From positions 1 through 11,617 of the forward strand of contig DAOVJK010000071.1 in NCBI GenBank assembly GCA_030673265.1: DNA of 11,617 nt, in the 5' to 3' direction. The first letter of the stretch is position 1. The number at the start of each line of letters is the position of its first letter. A program made the position numbers and the translations under genes. A model generated the notes under the pieces. The model searched no databases, was not told the DNA's origin, and was given only the letters and a program-made list of their open reading frames with translations. Positions 1 through 6,828 of this stretch are shown in pieces. This stretch comes from Pseudomonadota bacterium (GTDB lineage Bacteria > Desulfobacterota > Desulfobulbia > Desulfobulbales > JAGXFP01).

Positions 1-1
1 A

Positions 2-412
2 CCAAAACCCGCACCAAAACCGATCGTGGCTAAGCCGACACCAGAACCTATCGTGGCTAAGCCAGACCCGAAACCCGTCGTAGCCAGGCCGACCCCCAAA
101 CCGGTTGTAGCCCAGCCGAACTCGAAACCAATCCTAGCCAGACCGACCCCCAAACCGGTTGTAGCCCAGCCGAACTCTAAACCAGTCGTAACCAGGCCGA
201 CCCCAAAACCACTCATTGCCAAGCCGACACCCAAACCGAACGTGACAAAACCAGCACCAAAACTGGTCTTAGCTAACCCACTCCCGAAACCGGTCGTACC
301 CACGCCTGCACCTAAACTGGTCGCAACTAAGCCAACCCCCAAACCGGTCACGCAGAAGAAGACAACACCCAAACCGGTCGTAGCCCAGCCGACAACAAAA
401 CCAACTATTCAG
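2..412 (+). repeat. In-frame 27-bp tandem repeat array coding PKPVVA-type nonapeptides
   Basis: Degenerate 27-bp units, in frame, run from the left edge to about 412. Near the end the period is broken by short insertions (VTQKK, TIQKEHT). A higher-order 54-bp period is also present: 89-123 and 143-177 are identical over 35 bp, which suggests a more recent two-unit duplication. The units are contiguous and coding with no unique spacers, so this is not a CRISPR array. Confidence 0.85.
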
Positions 413-799
413 AAAGAGCATACCCCCCAGACCCATGTCAGCAGCGCCCGGGGCTTGGCCGGTAACGGTAAAATAAATAAACATAATGTTTATACATTCA
501 ATCTGCCCGAAATTGGCAGTTCGTCTACTTTGGCTTTCTGGGCCACCGGCAGAAACTCTATCGATACCTACGGCAAAGTGTGGCTGATAACTCCGGGAGG
601 ACGCCGAATCATAGTCGGCATTTGGAAGGAAAGTTACTTTACCGAGCCTTCCACGGATATCACCTCATTTTACAAACTTAAACCGGTTACCGAAGATATC
701 ACCAAGAAGGTCTCTGGGTCAGGTACTTACAAAGTTGAATTCGAGTGGACTGACGGCAATGAGCCCTTAGTCATCTACCGGGTTGAAATCACCTCTTAA
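2..799 (+). CDS. Proline-rich nonapeptide-repeat protein, 3' part; C-terminal domain not recognised
   Basis: The reading frame is open to the left edge, so the true start lies outside the window; GTG codons in the repeats are probably not starts. About 265 residues are visible. The first ~135 are a 9-residue repeat of the type K/R/Q-P-T-P-K-P-V-V-A, at least 12 units, rich in Pro, Lys and Val with almost no acidic residues. Such sequence usually forms a stiff extended spacer, as in TonB or wall-spanning proteins. The last ~115 residues (about 450-796) are different: mixed composition, many aromatics and alternating hydrophobic residues (YTFNLPEIG, LAFWATGR, YKVEFEWTDG), which suggests a beta-sandwich. 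There is no TonB C-terminal motif, no cysteine and no visible membrane segment in this part. The stop is followed by a hairpin terminator. Function is unknown; an envelope or extracellular protein is a reasonable inference, but the N-terminus that would show a signal peptide or anchor is missing. Confidence 0.8.
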   Translation, partial: PKPAPKPIVAKPTPEPIVAKPDPKPVVARPTPKPVVAQPNSKPILARPTPKPVVAQPNSKPVVTRPTPKPLIAKPTPKPNVTKPAPKLVLANPLPKPVVPTPAPKLVATKPTPKPVTQKKTTPKPVVAQPTTKPTIQKEHTPQTHVSSARGLAGNGKINKHNVYTFNLPEIGSSSTLAFWATGRNSIDTYGKVWLITPGGRRIIVGIWKESYFTEPSTDITSFYKLKPVTEDITKKVSGSGTYKVEFEWTDGNEPLVIYRVEITS

Positions 800-830
800 A
801 ACCTTTTCTAAAATTTAATATTAATACAAA

Positions 831-861
831 AAGGGCCGACAGATTCTATCCGTCGGCCCTT
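831..861. terminator. Bidirectional rho-independent terminator
   Basis: A 10-bp perfect stem (831-840 with 852-861, AAGGGCCGAC/GTCGGCCCTT) continues after one A-C mismatch into three more pairs (842-844 with 848-850), closing a 3-nt loop. On the plus strand it lies 31 nt after the stop of the repeat protein, with only a short T-rich tail. On the minus strand the stem runs into a TTTTTG tail, so it may also stop transcripts coming from nrdJ about 180 nt away. Confidence 0.8.
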
Positions 862-1040
862 CTAATTTGCAAAAGTGACTCTTAGGGAGAGCCCATGCAG
901 GTACATCTAAGTCTCCCTCCGACCACTTACATCGAGGAGCTGCCCTAGAATGAAAATTATTTAGAACAGCCCCTTATTTAATCAAAACCCCAAGTGGAAC
1001 AATAAAAAAACCAGGAACTAAAAAATCAACCCTCCAGTGA
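862..1040. other. Gene-free stretch with a stem-loop and one possible 17-codon ORF
   Basis: No convincing gene. An interrupted stem-loop can be drawn from 873-877 with 924-928 and 884-890 with 912-918 (AGGGAGA/TCTCCCT). On the plus strand an ATG at 895 opens a 17-codon ORF (895-948, MQVHLSLPPTTYIEELP) preceded at a sensible distance by AGGGAGAG, which could act as a ribosome binding site. Since it follows a terminator and no promoter stands out, it may be chance, a relic or a small RNA. From 950 to 1040 the sequence is A-rich on the plus strand and I see nothing in it beyond T-runs on the minus strand just after the nrdJ stop. Confidence 0.3.
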
Positions 1041-3218
1041 TCAACAGGAAGAATACCCGCAACTCATACATTGATTGCAACCACCACTACGCCGCATAGT
1101 TATCTTGCCACATGTCGGGCAAGACGAGTAAGTCGATGGCTCCACATAAGGCTCTGGTTCGTTTTCCACCTCATTTTCACTACACTTGTCAAGAACCTTG
1201 GCCAGGGAGGCCGGGATCGAATAACAGCGCCCAAGGCTAGCGTTATGCCAGGCGCCATCAGAAGAAATATCTTCAAGGGTACGCGCGATCTTGCTAACCA
1301 GCCGGTAATCGTGCTGGAGTGCCACAGAAATGACCCGGCCCAACGCCTCACTCATACCATGCAGAGTTGAGCCTGACTTGGTGGTATTGAGAAATAGCTC
1401 CCGGACATGTCCCCGATCTCCACGATTCGCTGTAATGTACAGCGGTGCTGGTCCGCGCCACTTGAAGGTGCTGCCGCTACGCTCATCCATGTTGGTAAAG
1501 GCCGTAGTTTCAACTGACTTACCCGCATGATCAGACAACACGCCTTCCATGGAAGAATCTCTGAACATGGTTATACCTTTCAGATTGCTCTTCCGGGCAT
1601 AATCCATAATTTTGCGGATATCAGCGACGGTTGTGGAAGCTGGCAGATTAACCGTCTTGGATACTGCAGTATGGTTGAACGCCTGACATGCCTCCAGAAT
1701 TCTAATCTGCTGATACGGATCTATCTCATGGGCAGTCTGCTTACTAATCCAGTCCAGTTTATCACCACTGTACGCATAAAACTCAAGGGGCACCAGAGTG
1801 AACTCCTTCCATGACTCATCGATGTCTTTAACTTTCCGGGACTGAATCATCGAGAAATAAGGCTCAACCCCGGTACAGGCAACTCGAAGCAACTGTGAAA
1901 TTGAACCAGTAGGGGCCTGGGAAGTAGTTACGGAATTATAAAGCCCTCCCATTTTACGCAGCGGCGCAAAAACATTTTCAATCCTTTCCAGCCATATTTT
2001 GCTGTCGCCAGCCTCACCCTTCACAAAAGAAATCGCAGCATTTTCGATCTTCTTGACGTAGGATTTGTTCCACTGCTGGGGTTTAAGTTTCTTGCCCTTC
2101 TCTTTGCTAATTTCGCCATAGTCGAGACTGCCCTGCATCGAACCAAGCATCAAGGCAAGTTGCGTTGCTTTGGCAAAAAGTGGGGCATCATGCTCATCGG
2201 CGTAGGAAACGTCGAAGTGGTTCATGGCATGGTGCAGCCCGGTAAAACCAATCCCGATCGGGCGAAACTTCAGGGTATTCTCCTCAATCCGTTTAACTGG
2301 CGGGAAACCACCCATATCGAGAATTTCGTTGCCGGCGATGGCGGCCAGTCGCGCTGCTTCAAAGACATTATCCAGGTACTTGTCTTTTTCTGCATCAAGA
2401 CATTTAGACAAACTTATTGTTAGCAGATTACAGGCGGTGTCCTTGGTGGACAAATACTCGCCGCAGGGGTTGGAAAAAACCGGATTATACTTGGCCAGTA
2501 CCGGCGTATTCTCCATGCTCTTCTTAGTGAACAGCAGCCCTGGGTCACCTGATTTCCAGATATACTCGGCAATGGTCTGGAGCAATTCCTCGTTTTCCCA
2601 AAACTTTTCGTCGGTAACATTTACCGAAACATTACACCCTGTATACTTGCCTGGGTTGTCACCCTTGAAGGTAATAAAATCTATTATATCAGTAATATCC
2701 CAATCAGCCTGAATCATTAAGGCTCCCCGCCTTTTGCCACCCTGACTGATCCTGGCGGAAAGATGCGAAAAACCCTTGGCAAAAGAGACCGGCCCGGAAG
2801 CAGTCCCCTGGCCATGATCAACAATGGAACCGCGCGGCCGCAAATTACTGACATCGATCCCACCCCCGCCGGCATGTTGAAAAATGGAGACCAGATCCCT
2901 TTCCATATCGAAAATAGAATCGGTGGAATCATCCACATCGCCAAGCGGGTAACAGGAATAAAAACCCTTTCGGGAGGTATGTTCATTACCGCCATTCATC
3001 AAAAATGGCGTGGCGGTAATAATGCGACCAAGCAAAAGCGCCTTGGCAACTTCCGGATGCGCAAACTGGCTGCTTACCCTTCTCATAACCTGGGGAAAAT
3101 CATCCTCGGTGGGGAGACCATCCTTGGGATTGCGAATAGCATAACGGGCCTGAATTAGATATTGCTCAAAACGTTCCCATTCTTCAAGTGCCTCATCATA
3201 TGAAATCGGAAGATCCAT
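1041..3218 (-). CDS. nrdJ: Adenosylcobalamin-dependent (class II) ribonucleoside-diphosphate reductase NrdJ
   Basis: Reduces ribonucleotides to deoxyribonucleotides using a thiyl radical made from adenosylcobalamin, so it needs neither oxygen nor a separate radical subunit. Residues are numbered from the upstream GTG at 3254 (737 aa). The N-x-C-x-E active-site motif is NPCGE (N262, C264 thiyl, E266). The redox cysteine pair is C101 (FYSCYPLGDVDDS) and C275 (ACNLLTISL), 11 residues after C264 as in Thermotoga NrdJ. Also present are RPIGIGFTGL (331-340), APTGSIS (447-453) and SKTVNLPAST (532-541). The C-terminal tail has CPTC, CNQC, CGYSSC (C712-C737), the cysteine-rich tail that re-reduces the active site or binds metal. 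I chose the ATG at 3218 (725 aa) because AAGGGG lies 6 nt upstream; the GTG at 3254 has a weaker site. It is transcribed alone, convergent with the repeat protein, and has NrdR-like operators upstream. Confidence 0.96.
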   Translation of the reverse strand: MDLPISYDEALEEWERFEQYLIQARYAIRNPKDGLPTEDDFPQVMRRVSSQFAHPEVAKALLLGRIITATPFLMNGGNEHTSRKGFYSCYPLGDVDDSTDSIFDMERDLVSIFQHAGGGGIDVSNLRPRGSIVDHGQGTASGPVSFAKGFSHLSARISQGGKRRGALMIQADWDITDIIDFITFKGDNPGKYTGCNVSVNVTDEKFWENEELLQTIAEYIWKSGDPGLLFTKKSMENTPVLAKYNPVFSNPCGEYLSTKDTACNLLTISLSKCLDAEKDKYLDNVFEAARLAAIAGNEILDMGGFPPVKRIEENTLKFRPIGIGFTGLHHAMNHFDVSYADEHDAPLFAKATQLALMLGSMQGSLDYGEISKEKGKKLKPQQWNKSYVKKIENAAISFVKGEAGDSKIWLERIENVFAPLRKMGGLYNSVTTSQAPTGSISQLLRVACTGVEPYFSMIQSRKVKDIDESWKEFTLVPLEFYAYSGDKLDWISKQTAHEIDPYQQIRILEACQAFNHTAVSKTVNLPASTTVADIRKIMDYARKSNLKGITMFRDSSMEGVLSDHAGKSVETTAFTNMDERSGSTFKWRGPAPLYITANRGDRGHVRELFLNTTKSGSTLHGMSEALGRVISVALQHDYRLVSKIARTLEDISSDGAWHNASLGRCYSIPASLAKVLDKCSENEVENEPEPYVEPSTYSSCPTCGKITMRRSGGCNQCMSCGYSSC

Positions 3219-3224
3219 TTGTAA

Positions 3225-3230
3225 CCCCTT
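3225..3230 (-). promoter_or_regulatory. Ribosome binding site deciding the nrdJ start
   Basis: Read on the minus strand this is AAGGGG, 6 nt before the ATG at 3218. It favours that ATG over the in-frame GTG at 3254, where the best purine stretch (AGG) is about 11 nt away. Confidence 0.6.
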
Positions 3231-3339
3231 ATCTTTGTGTATTTTAACTGCCACTCAAATATAAACCTGAATACTAATGACCCAAATTGGCCAGCACCAG
3301 CAAAGCGTGCATGACAAAAGAACATCCTTATCCGCCAAA

Positions 3340-3387
3340 ACACGACATGTTGTGTTGCCTCAGACATTATTGCACTATATGTAGTGG
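3340..3387. promoter_or_regulatory. Tandem NrdR-box-like operators upstream of nrdJ
   Basis: Two 16-bp near-palindromes, ACACGACATGTTGTGT (3340-3355) and GCACTATATGTAGTGG (3372-3387), start 32 bp apart, about three helical turns. The second closely fits the known NrdR box (roughly ACACWATATMTWGTGT); the first matches it at most positions. Paired boxes at this spacing are the usual arrangement for NrdR, the ATP/dATP-sensing repressor of ribonucleotide reductase genes. The box at 3372 fills the spacer of the predicted nrdJ promoter and the one at 3340 lies just past the expected transcription start, which fits repression. The nrdR gene is not in the window. Confidence 0.8.
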
Positions 3388-3396
3388 GTCAGTCAA
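3366..3396 (-). promoter_or_regulatory. Predicted sigma-70 promoter of nrdJ
   Basis: On the minus strand TTGACT (3391-3396) and AATAAT (3366-3371) each match the sigma-70 consensus at five of six positions, with a 19-bp spacer, slightly long. The expected start near 3358 gives a leader of about 140 nt before the ATG. The overlap with the NrdR-like box supports the call. I see no cobalamin riboswitch in the leader. Confidence 0.5.
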
Positions 3397-3469
3397 GCAG
3401 AAAAATATTTTATTGGGAAATTAATCGCAAGATTGGATTGCTTTGGGATAAAGCCAAAAAGGGGAAATA

Positions 3470-3547
3470 ATGCCAGAAGAAATGGACTCAAACGAGGTGA
3501 CTCATGGTTATTATCAACAAAAAATCTTATATATCGCCAGCGGCTAA
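3470..3547 (+). CDS. Possible 25-residue ORF, unrecognised
   Basis: An ATG at 3470 opens 25 codons ending in TAA (MPEEMDSNEVTHGYYQQKILYIASG). It is preceded by AAAAAGGGGAAATA, a good-looking ribosome binding site. The peptide has no signal or membrane character and I do not recognise it. It is divergent from nrdJ and is followed by a palindromic, repeat-like stretch, so it could be a true small protein, the surviving start of a decayed gene, or chance. A longer overlapping ORF in another frame (3433-3672) lacks a ribosome binding site and its tail reads through the repeat-like region, so I do not call it. Confidence 0.2.
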   Translation: MPEEMDSNEVTHGYYQQKILYIASG

Positions 3548-3550
3548 ATA

Positions 3551-3623
3551 GTCGAAACCAATCGACATGGTTCCGATTGACTCAACCACTTCGCCAAGCC
3601 CAGGGAACCGGTTCGTGGCCTGG
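3551..3623. repeat. Palindromic stretch resembling a dispersed intergenic repeat
   Basis: Two hairpins lie side by side: CAATCG/CGATTG (3559-3564 with 3574-3579) and CCAGG/CCTGG (3600-3604 with 3619-3623), the latter enclosing the perfect palindrome GAACCGGTTC (3605-3614). The segment between them, CGCCAAGCCCAGGG (about 3592-3605), resembles the core CGACAAGCTCAGGG of a short repeat scattered through many bacterial genomes, often seen as RQAQG in spurious translations. It lies just beyond the 3' end of the histidine kinase gene, but no T-run follows, so it is not a typical terminator. Confidence 0.35.
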
Positions 3624-3665
3624 CAAAGGACCCTTAAATCGATTATTTATCTGCCGGAGCAATAA

Positions 3666-5384
3666 TTACTGACCTGAATTATGGTGAAGGGGCAGATGAA
3701 CAACAAAAATCGACCCACATTCCGGTTTAGATCGAGCCATAATCTCACCGCCATGGCGATCAACTATCTTTTTGCAGGTGGTTAACCCCATGCCAGTACC
3801 TTCGTAAATATCACTACCGTGCAACCGAACGAAAGGCTCGAAGATTTTTTCAATATCTCTTTCACTAAAACCGATGCCGCGATCCTCTACGGTTATCTCG
3901 CAGGTATCATCAACGACCCGACTACTGATCATTACCGAAGGCACCTCGTTCTCTCGATGATACTTTAGAGCGTTAGAAATTAAATTCTGAAAAAGCTGTC
4001 GAATCTGAACAGCGTCTCCATTCAGATCATGCAATTGTGCGATATCCACCCGGGCTCCGGCATGACTGATTATCTCTGCCAAATCGTCCACCACATCACG
4101 GACCAGTTCAGTCATATCGAGGGGCTCAAAGCTTGCGGTACTGGTCGACACCTTGGATAACTGTAAAAGGGCTCCAACCAGATTCTGTAGCTTCCGAGTC
4201 CCGTTGGTGATTCTCACCAGATACTCTCTACCACGCTCATCAAAGGAAGAGCTATAGCGCGCCATCAACCGCTCGGCAAACGAAGCAACCAGCATTAAGG
4301 GCGCCTGCAGGTCATGGGAGGCAACATGGGCAAAGTTTTCGAGCTCGACATTTGAGCGTTTAAGCAAAGCGGTGACCTCGATCAATTCTTTTTCAACCTG
4401 CCGACGTTCCGTTATCTCGCTCTGCAATTTTTCATTAGTGCCGACTAACTCTGCAGTCCGCTCATCAACCAGATCTTCCAACCAGTTGCGATATTCATCA
4501 AGCTCTTCTTCCGCTTTCTTTCGCTCGGTAATATCCTGAAAAATAACAATCCCACCCTTGTTACCGTTATTAAGATCACCAAGTGCCGTCCCGGCCAACA
4601 AAATGGTCTTTTTAATAACAAGAGCCGAGCCCCTGTCTGTCGGGACAGAGACCGAGCCCTCCATATTGGAAAAAGAACCACCAGTGCAGATAACTTTCTC
4701 CAAAGAGCAACTGCCACAGAGCCTTTGGCCAATAAGATCGCAGCAGGTCCGGCCAATTAATTCAGCTCTGTCGACGCCGAAAAACCTCTCACAAGCCGGG
4801 TTTACATCAATCAAATGCAAGCCATGATCGACAACAAAAGAAGGCTCGTTCATCTGATAAAACACGGTAGCATACCGTTTCTTCTCCTGCAGGACAAAAA
4901 GTTTGGCCTCTTGCTGGCGGCGACGCAGATTGACTTTTACCGACCGCAATTCCCCTTGACAAAAACCAGCCGCAAGACCGCTCAAGAAACCATCCAAGCG
5001 AATAAGACCGGACCTAATCTGCTCAGGATCTCGGATTACTCGGCAAAGCCTGTCTATAAAATGGGATTTAACTCTGGCATAATTCTTGAAAAAATCATAG
5101 GAATTCAAGCCACTTTCGCGCAACTTTTCGGCCAGGGAAAGGCCGGCAACATTACCAAGCCAGAAACTATTATCACTTGCCGGATTACCTGCTCCACCGC
5201 GATCAACATCCACCGAGACCTGCTCTGCCGCAAACAGCAAAACAGCCTCTGCGATTGCCTTGGCCATAGTGGGAAAAACCGCCACCGATTCAGCAGATCC
5301 ACCTAAATCCGGCAACGATGATGTTTCCAGCATCAAGTCGGCAATTTCTGTTAATGCCCCATAAAATGGAGACAGCTCAGCCAT
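3666..5384 (-). CDS. Cytosolic PAS-domain sensor histidine kinase
   Basis: A 572-residue protein that should autophosphorylate on histidine and pass the phosphate to an unidentified response regulator. In order: an alpha-helical N-terminal region of ~150 residues that I do not recognise; a PAS domain (~170-288) ending in the usual FQDITERKKAEEEL; a coiled coil (~290-345); a HisKA dimerisation domain with H-box FAHVASHDLQAPL (H357); and a HATPase domain with N-box NLISNALKY (~467-473), G1 DRGIGF (501-506) and G2 GTGMGL (529-534). The HisKA sequence resembles the group with FAxVASHDLQ found in phytochrome-like kinases. There is no membrane segment. The PAS domain has a cysteine cluster (C214, C215, C223, C226, C233) of unknown role. 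I chose the ATG at 5384, which overlaps the end of der by 8 nt (ATGGCTGA) and has GGAAG just upstream; a TTG at 5414 would add 10 residues inside der. No regulator gene is adjacent. Confidence 0.93.
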   Translation of the reverse strand: MAELSPFYGALTEIADLMLETSSLPDLGGSAESVAVFPTMAKAIAEAVLLFAAEQVSVDVDRGGAGNPASDNSFWLGNVAGLSLAEKLRESGLNSYDFFKNYARVKSHFIDRLCRVIRDPEQIRSGLIRLDGFLSGLAAGFCQGELRSVKVNLRRRQQEAKLFVLQEKKRYATVFYQMNEPSFVVDHGLHLIDVNPACERFFGVDRAELIGRTCCDLIGQRLCGSCSLEKVICTGGSFSNMEGSVSVPTDRGSALVIKKTILLAGTALGDLNNGNKGGIVIFQDITERKKAEEELDEYRNWLEDLVDERTAELVGTNEKLQSEITERRQVEKELIEVTALLKRSNVELENFAHVASHDLQAPLMLVASFAERLMARYSSSFDERGREYLVRITNGTRKLQNLVGALLQLSKVSTSTASFEPLDMTELVRDVVDDLAEIISHAGARVDIAQLHDLNGDAVQIRQLFQNLISNALKYHRENEVPSVMISSRVVDDTCEITVEDRGIGFSERDIEKIFEPFVRLHGSDIYEGTGMGLTTCKKIVDRHGGEIMARSKPECGSIFVVHLPLHHNSGQ

Positions 5385-6777
5385 ATTTCTTCCGCATCCT
5401 TTCCTTGAGTACAACCCTGAGCGGGGCCTTATCCAGCCCTAATCCATCCCGAAAACTGTTAACCAGAAACCGATAATAGGAAAAATGAACCCCTTTGGGG
5501 TAGTTGACGAAGATAATAAAGGTAGGCGGTTTAGTTGAAACCTGGGTCGCATAGTAAAACTTTATCCGCCGACCTTGATGCAGGGACGGGGTGTGGCCTT
5601 CAACCGCCTTCTGCAGAACCCGGTTGATCCGATTGGTCGTAAACTGCAAAGAAAACTGCTCATAGACCTCGTTAATAACCGGGAAGAGCTTTTTAGTGCC
5701 CGCCCCGGTCAGGGCGGAGATAGTTAAAGTCGGGGCATAACCGATGAAATTGGTGGCCATTGCAACCTCATCCATTATCCATTTCTGCTTTCTCTTATCA
5801 CCCCGGACCAGATCCCACTTGTTGATCAGGACCAGACAGGCCCGGCCTCTCTCTATGGCGTAGCCGATAATCTTGGTATCCTGCTCGGTTATCCCTTCAC
5901 CGGCATCGACCAGAAAAAGAGCCAAGTCGCAACGTTCCAGAGCAGAAATTGCCCTCATCACACTGAATTTTTCAAGTTTCTCCTGAATTTTGCCGCGCCG
6001 CCTGAGTCCGGCTGTATCAATCAGCAGATATGAACGACCATCCCGCTCCAGCAAAGAGTCAACCGAATCTCTGGTGGTGCCGGGCACGTCTGAGACTATC
6101 ATTCTGGTTTCACCCAGCAGCTTGTTAACCAGCGATGATTTGCCGACATTAGGCCTGCCAATACAGGCTATTGCCACCGTACCTTCCGGCATGTCAGGAG
6201 CCTCTTCGGGAAAGACCATCTGCTCCGCCAAAGCATCCATGAAAGTACTAATTCCATAACCATGGGAGGCGGAAATCGGCCAGAGAGTATCAACCCCCAG
6301 TTCATAAAACTGCGGAACCAGCTGATCCTCAAGGGCAGGACTGTCAACCTTGTTGACCACAAAGAAGACCGACTTGCCTGATTTGCGCAGAGCTTCAGCC
6401 ACCCGATAATCCTCTCCGGCCACTCCGGCCCGGCCATCAAGCAGACAAAGAATAATATCAGCCTCCTTGATGGCATGCCAGGTTTGCTCCTGGATACCAT
6501 CTACAACTGTTATTCGATCCTCGGTGTCCGCTTCCTTGGGAAAAGCCTTACCACCCTCTCCTTTTTGAGTGGGTAACGGCTCAATACCTCCTGTATCGAT
6601 CAGGATAAAAGTGTGCTCATGCCACTGAACCTTGGCGTAGTGTCGATCCCGAGTCACTCCCGGGGTCGAATCGACTATCGCATTTTTCTTTCTGGTCAGC
6701 CGATTAAACAACGAAGACTTTCCGACATTCGGGCGTCCAACCAGGGCGATCAACGGCAATCTATCTGTTTTCATCAT
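5377..6777 (-). CDS. der: Ribosome-assembly GTPase Der (EngA)
   Basis: Double-GTPase needed for maturation of the 50S ribosomal subunit. G domain 1 has GRPNVGKS (14-21), TPGVTRD (38-44), DTGG (61-64), NKVD (142-145) and SAS (169-171). G domain 2 has GRPNVGKS (207-214), PGTTRDS (232-238), DTAG (254-257), NKWD (319-322) and SAL (354-356). A C-terminal KH-like domain (~375-460) holds the usual RINRVLQ, KFYYATQ and NSFRD stretches. Total length is 466 residues, in the normal range although G domain 1 appears to carry an extra ~18 residues after DTGG (about 68-90). The start ATGATG at 6777 has AGGA 6 nt upstream. It follows the sugar kinase by 51 nt and overlaps the downstream histidine kinase by 8 nt, so the two are probably co-translated. 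Confidence 0.97.
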   Translation of the reverse strand: MMKTDRLPLIALVGRPNVGKSSLFNRLTRKKNAIVDSTPGVTRDRHYAKVQWHEHTFILIDTGGIEPLPTQKGEGGKAFPKEADTEDRITVVDGIQEQTWHAIKEADIILCLLDGRAGVAGEDYRVAEALRKSGKSVFFVVNKVDSPALEDQLVPQFYELGVDTLWPISASHGYGISTFMDALAEQMVFPEEAPDMPEGTVAIACIGRPNVGKSSLVNKLLGETRMIVSDVPGTTRDSVDSLLERDGRSYLLIDTAGLRRRGKIQEKLEKFSVMRAISALERCDLALFLVDAGEGITEQDTKIIGYAIERGRACLVLINKWDLVRGDKRKQKWIMDEVAMATNFIGYAPTLTISALTGAGTKKLFPVINEVYEQFSLQFTTNRINRVLQKAVEGHTPSLHQGRRIKFYYATQVSTKPPTFIIFVNYPKGVHFSYYRFLVNSFRDGLGLDKAPLRVVLKERMRKKYG

Positions 6778-6828
6778 TAAACATCCTAAACTTTCAATTT
6801 AAAATTGTGCAAATTATTATTGTAGTAA

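Noticed and set aside
2..412. CRISPR-like tandem repeats
   Set aside because: The units are 27 bp, contiguous, degenerate and in frame within a protein; there are no unique spacers.
2..799. TonB protein, suggested by the PKP-rich repeats
   Set aside because: The C-terminal domain has none of the TonB C-terminal motifs.
3219..3360. Cobalamin riboswitch in the nrdJ leader
   Set aside because: The leader is only ~140 nt and no B12-box or fitting multi-stem fold is visible on the minus strand.
3600..3623. Hairpin as terminator of the histidine kinase
   Set aside because: The stem is broken by an internal bulge and no T-run follows on the minus strand.
3433..3672. 79-codon plus-strand ORF as a gene
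   Set aside because: No ribosome binding site, unusual composition, and its tail translates the palindromic repeat-like sequence.
4815..5306. 163-codon plus-strand ORF
   Set aside because: Antisense to the well-supported histidine kinase; no family resemblance.
5385..5414. TTG start 30 nt upstream for the histidine kinase
   Set aside because: It would add ten residues lying inside der; the ATG at 5384 has a better site and the usual short stop/start overlap.
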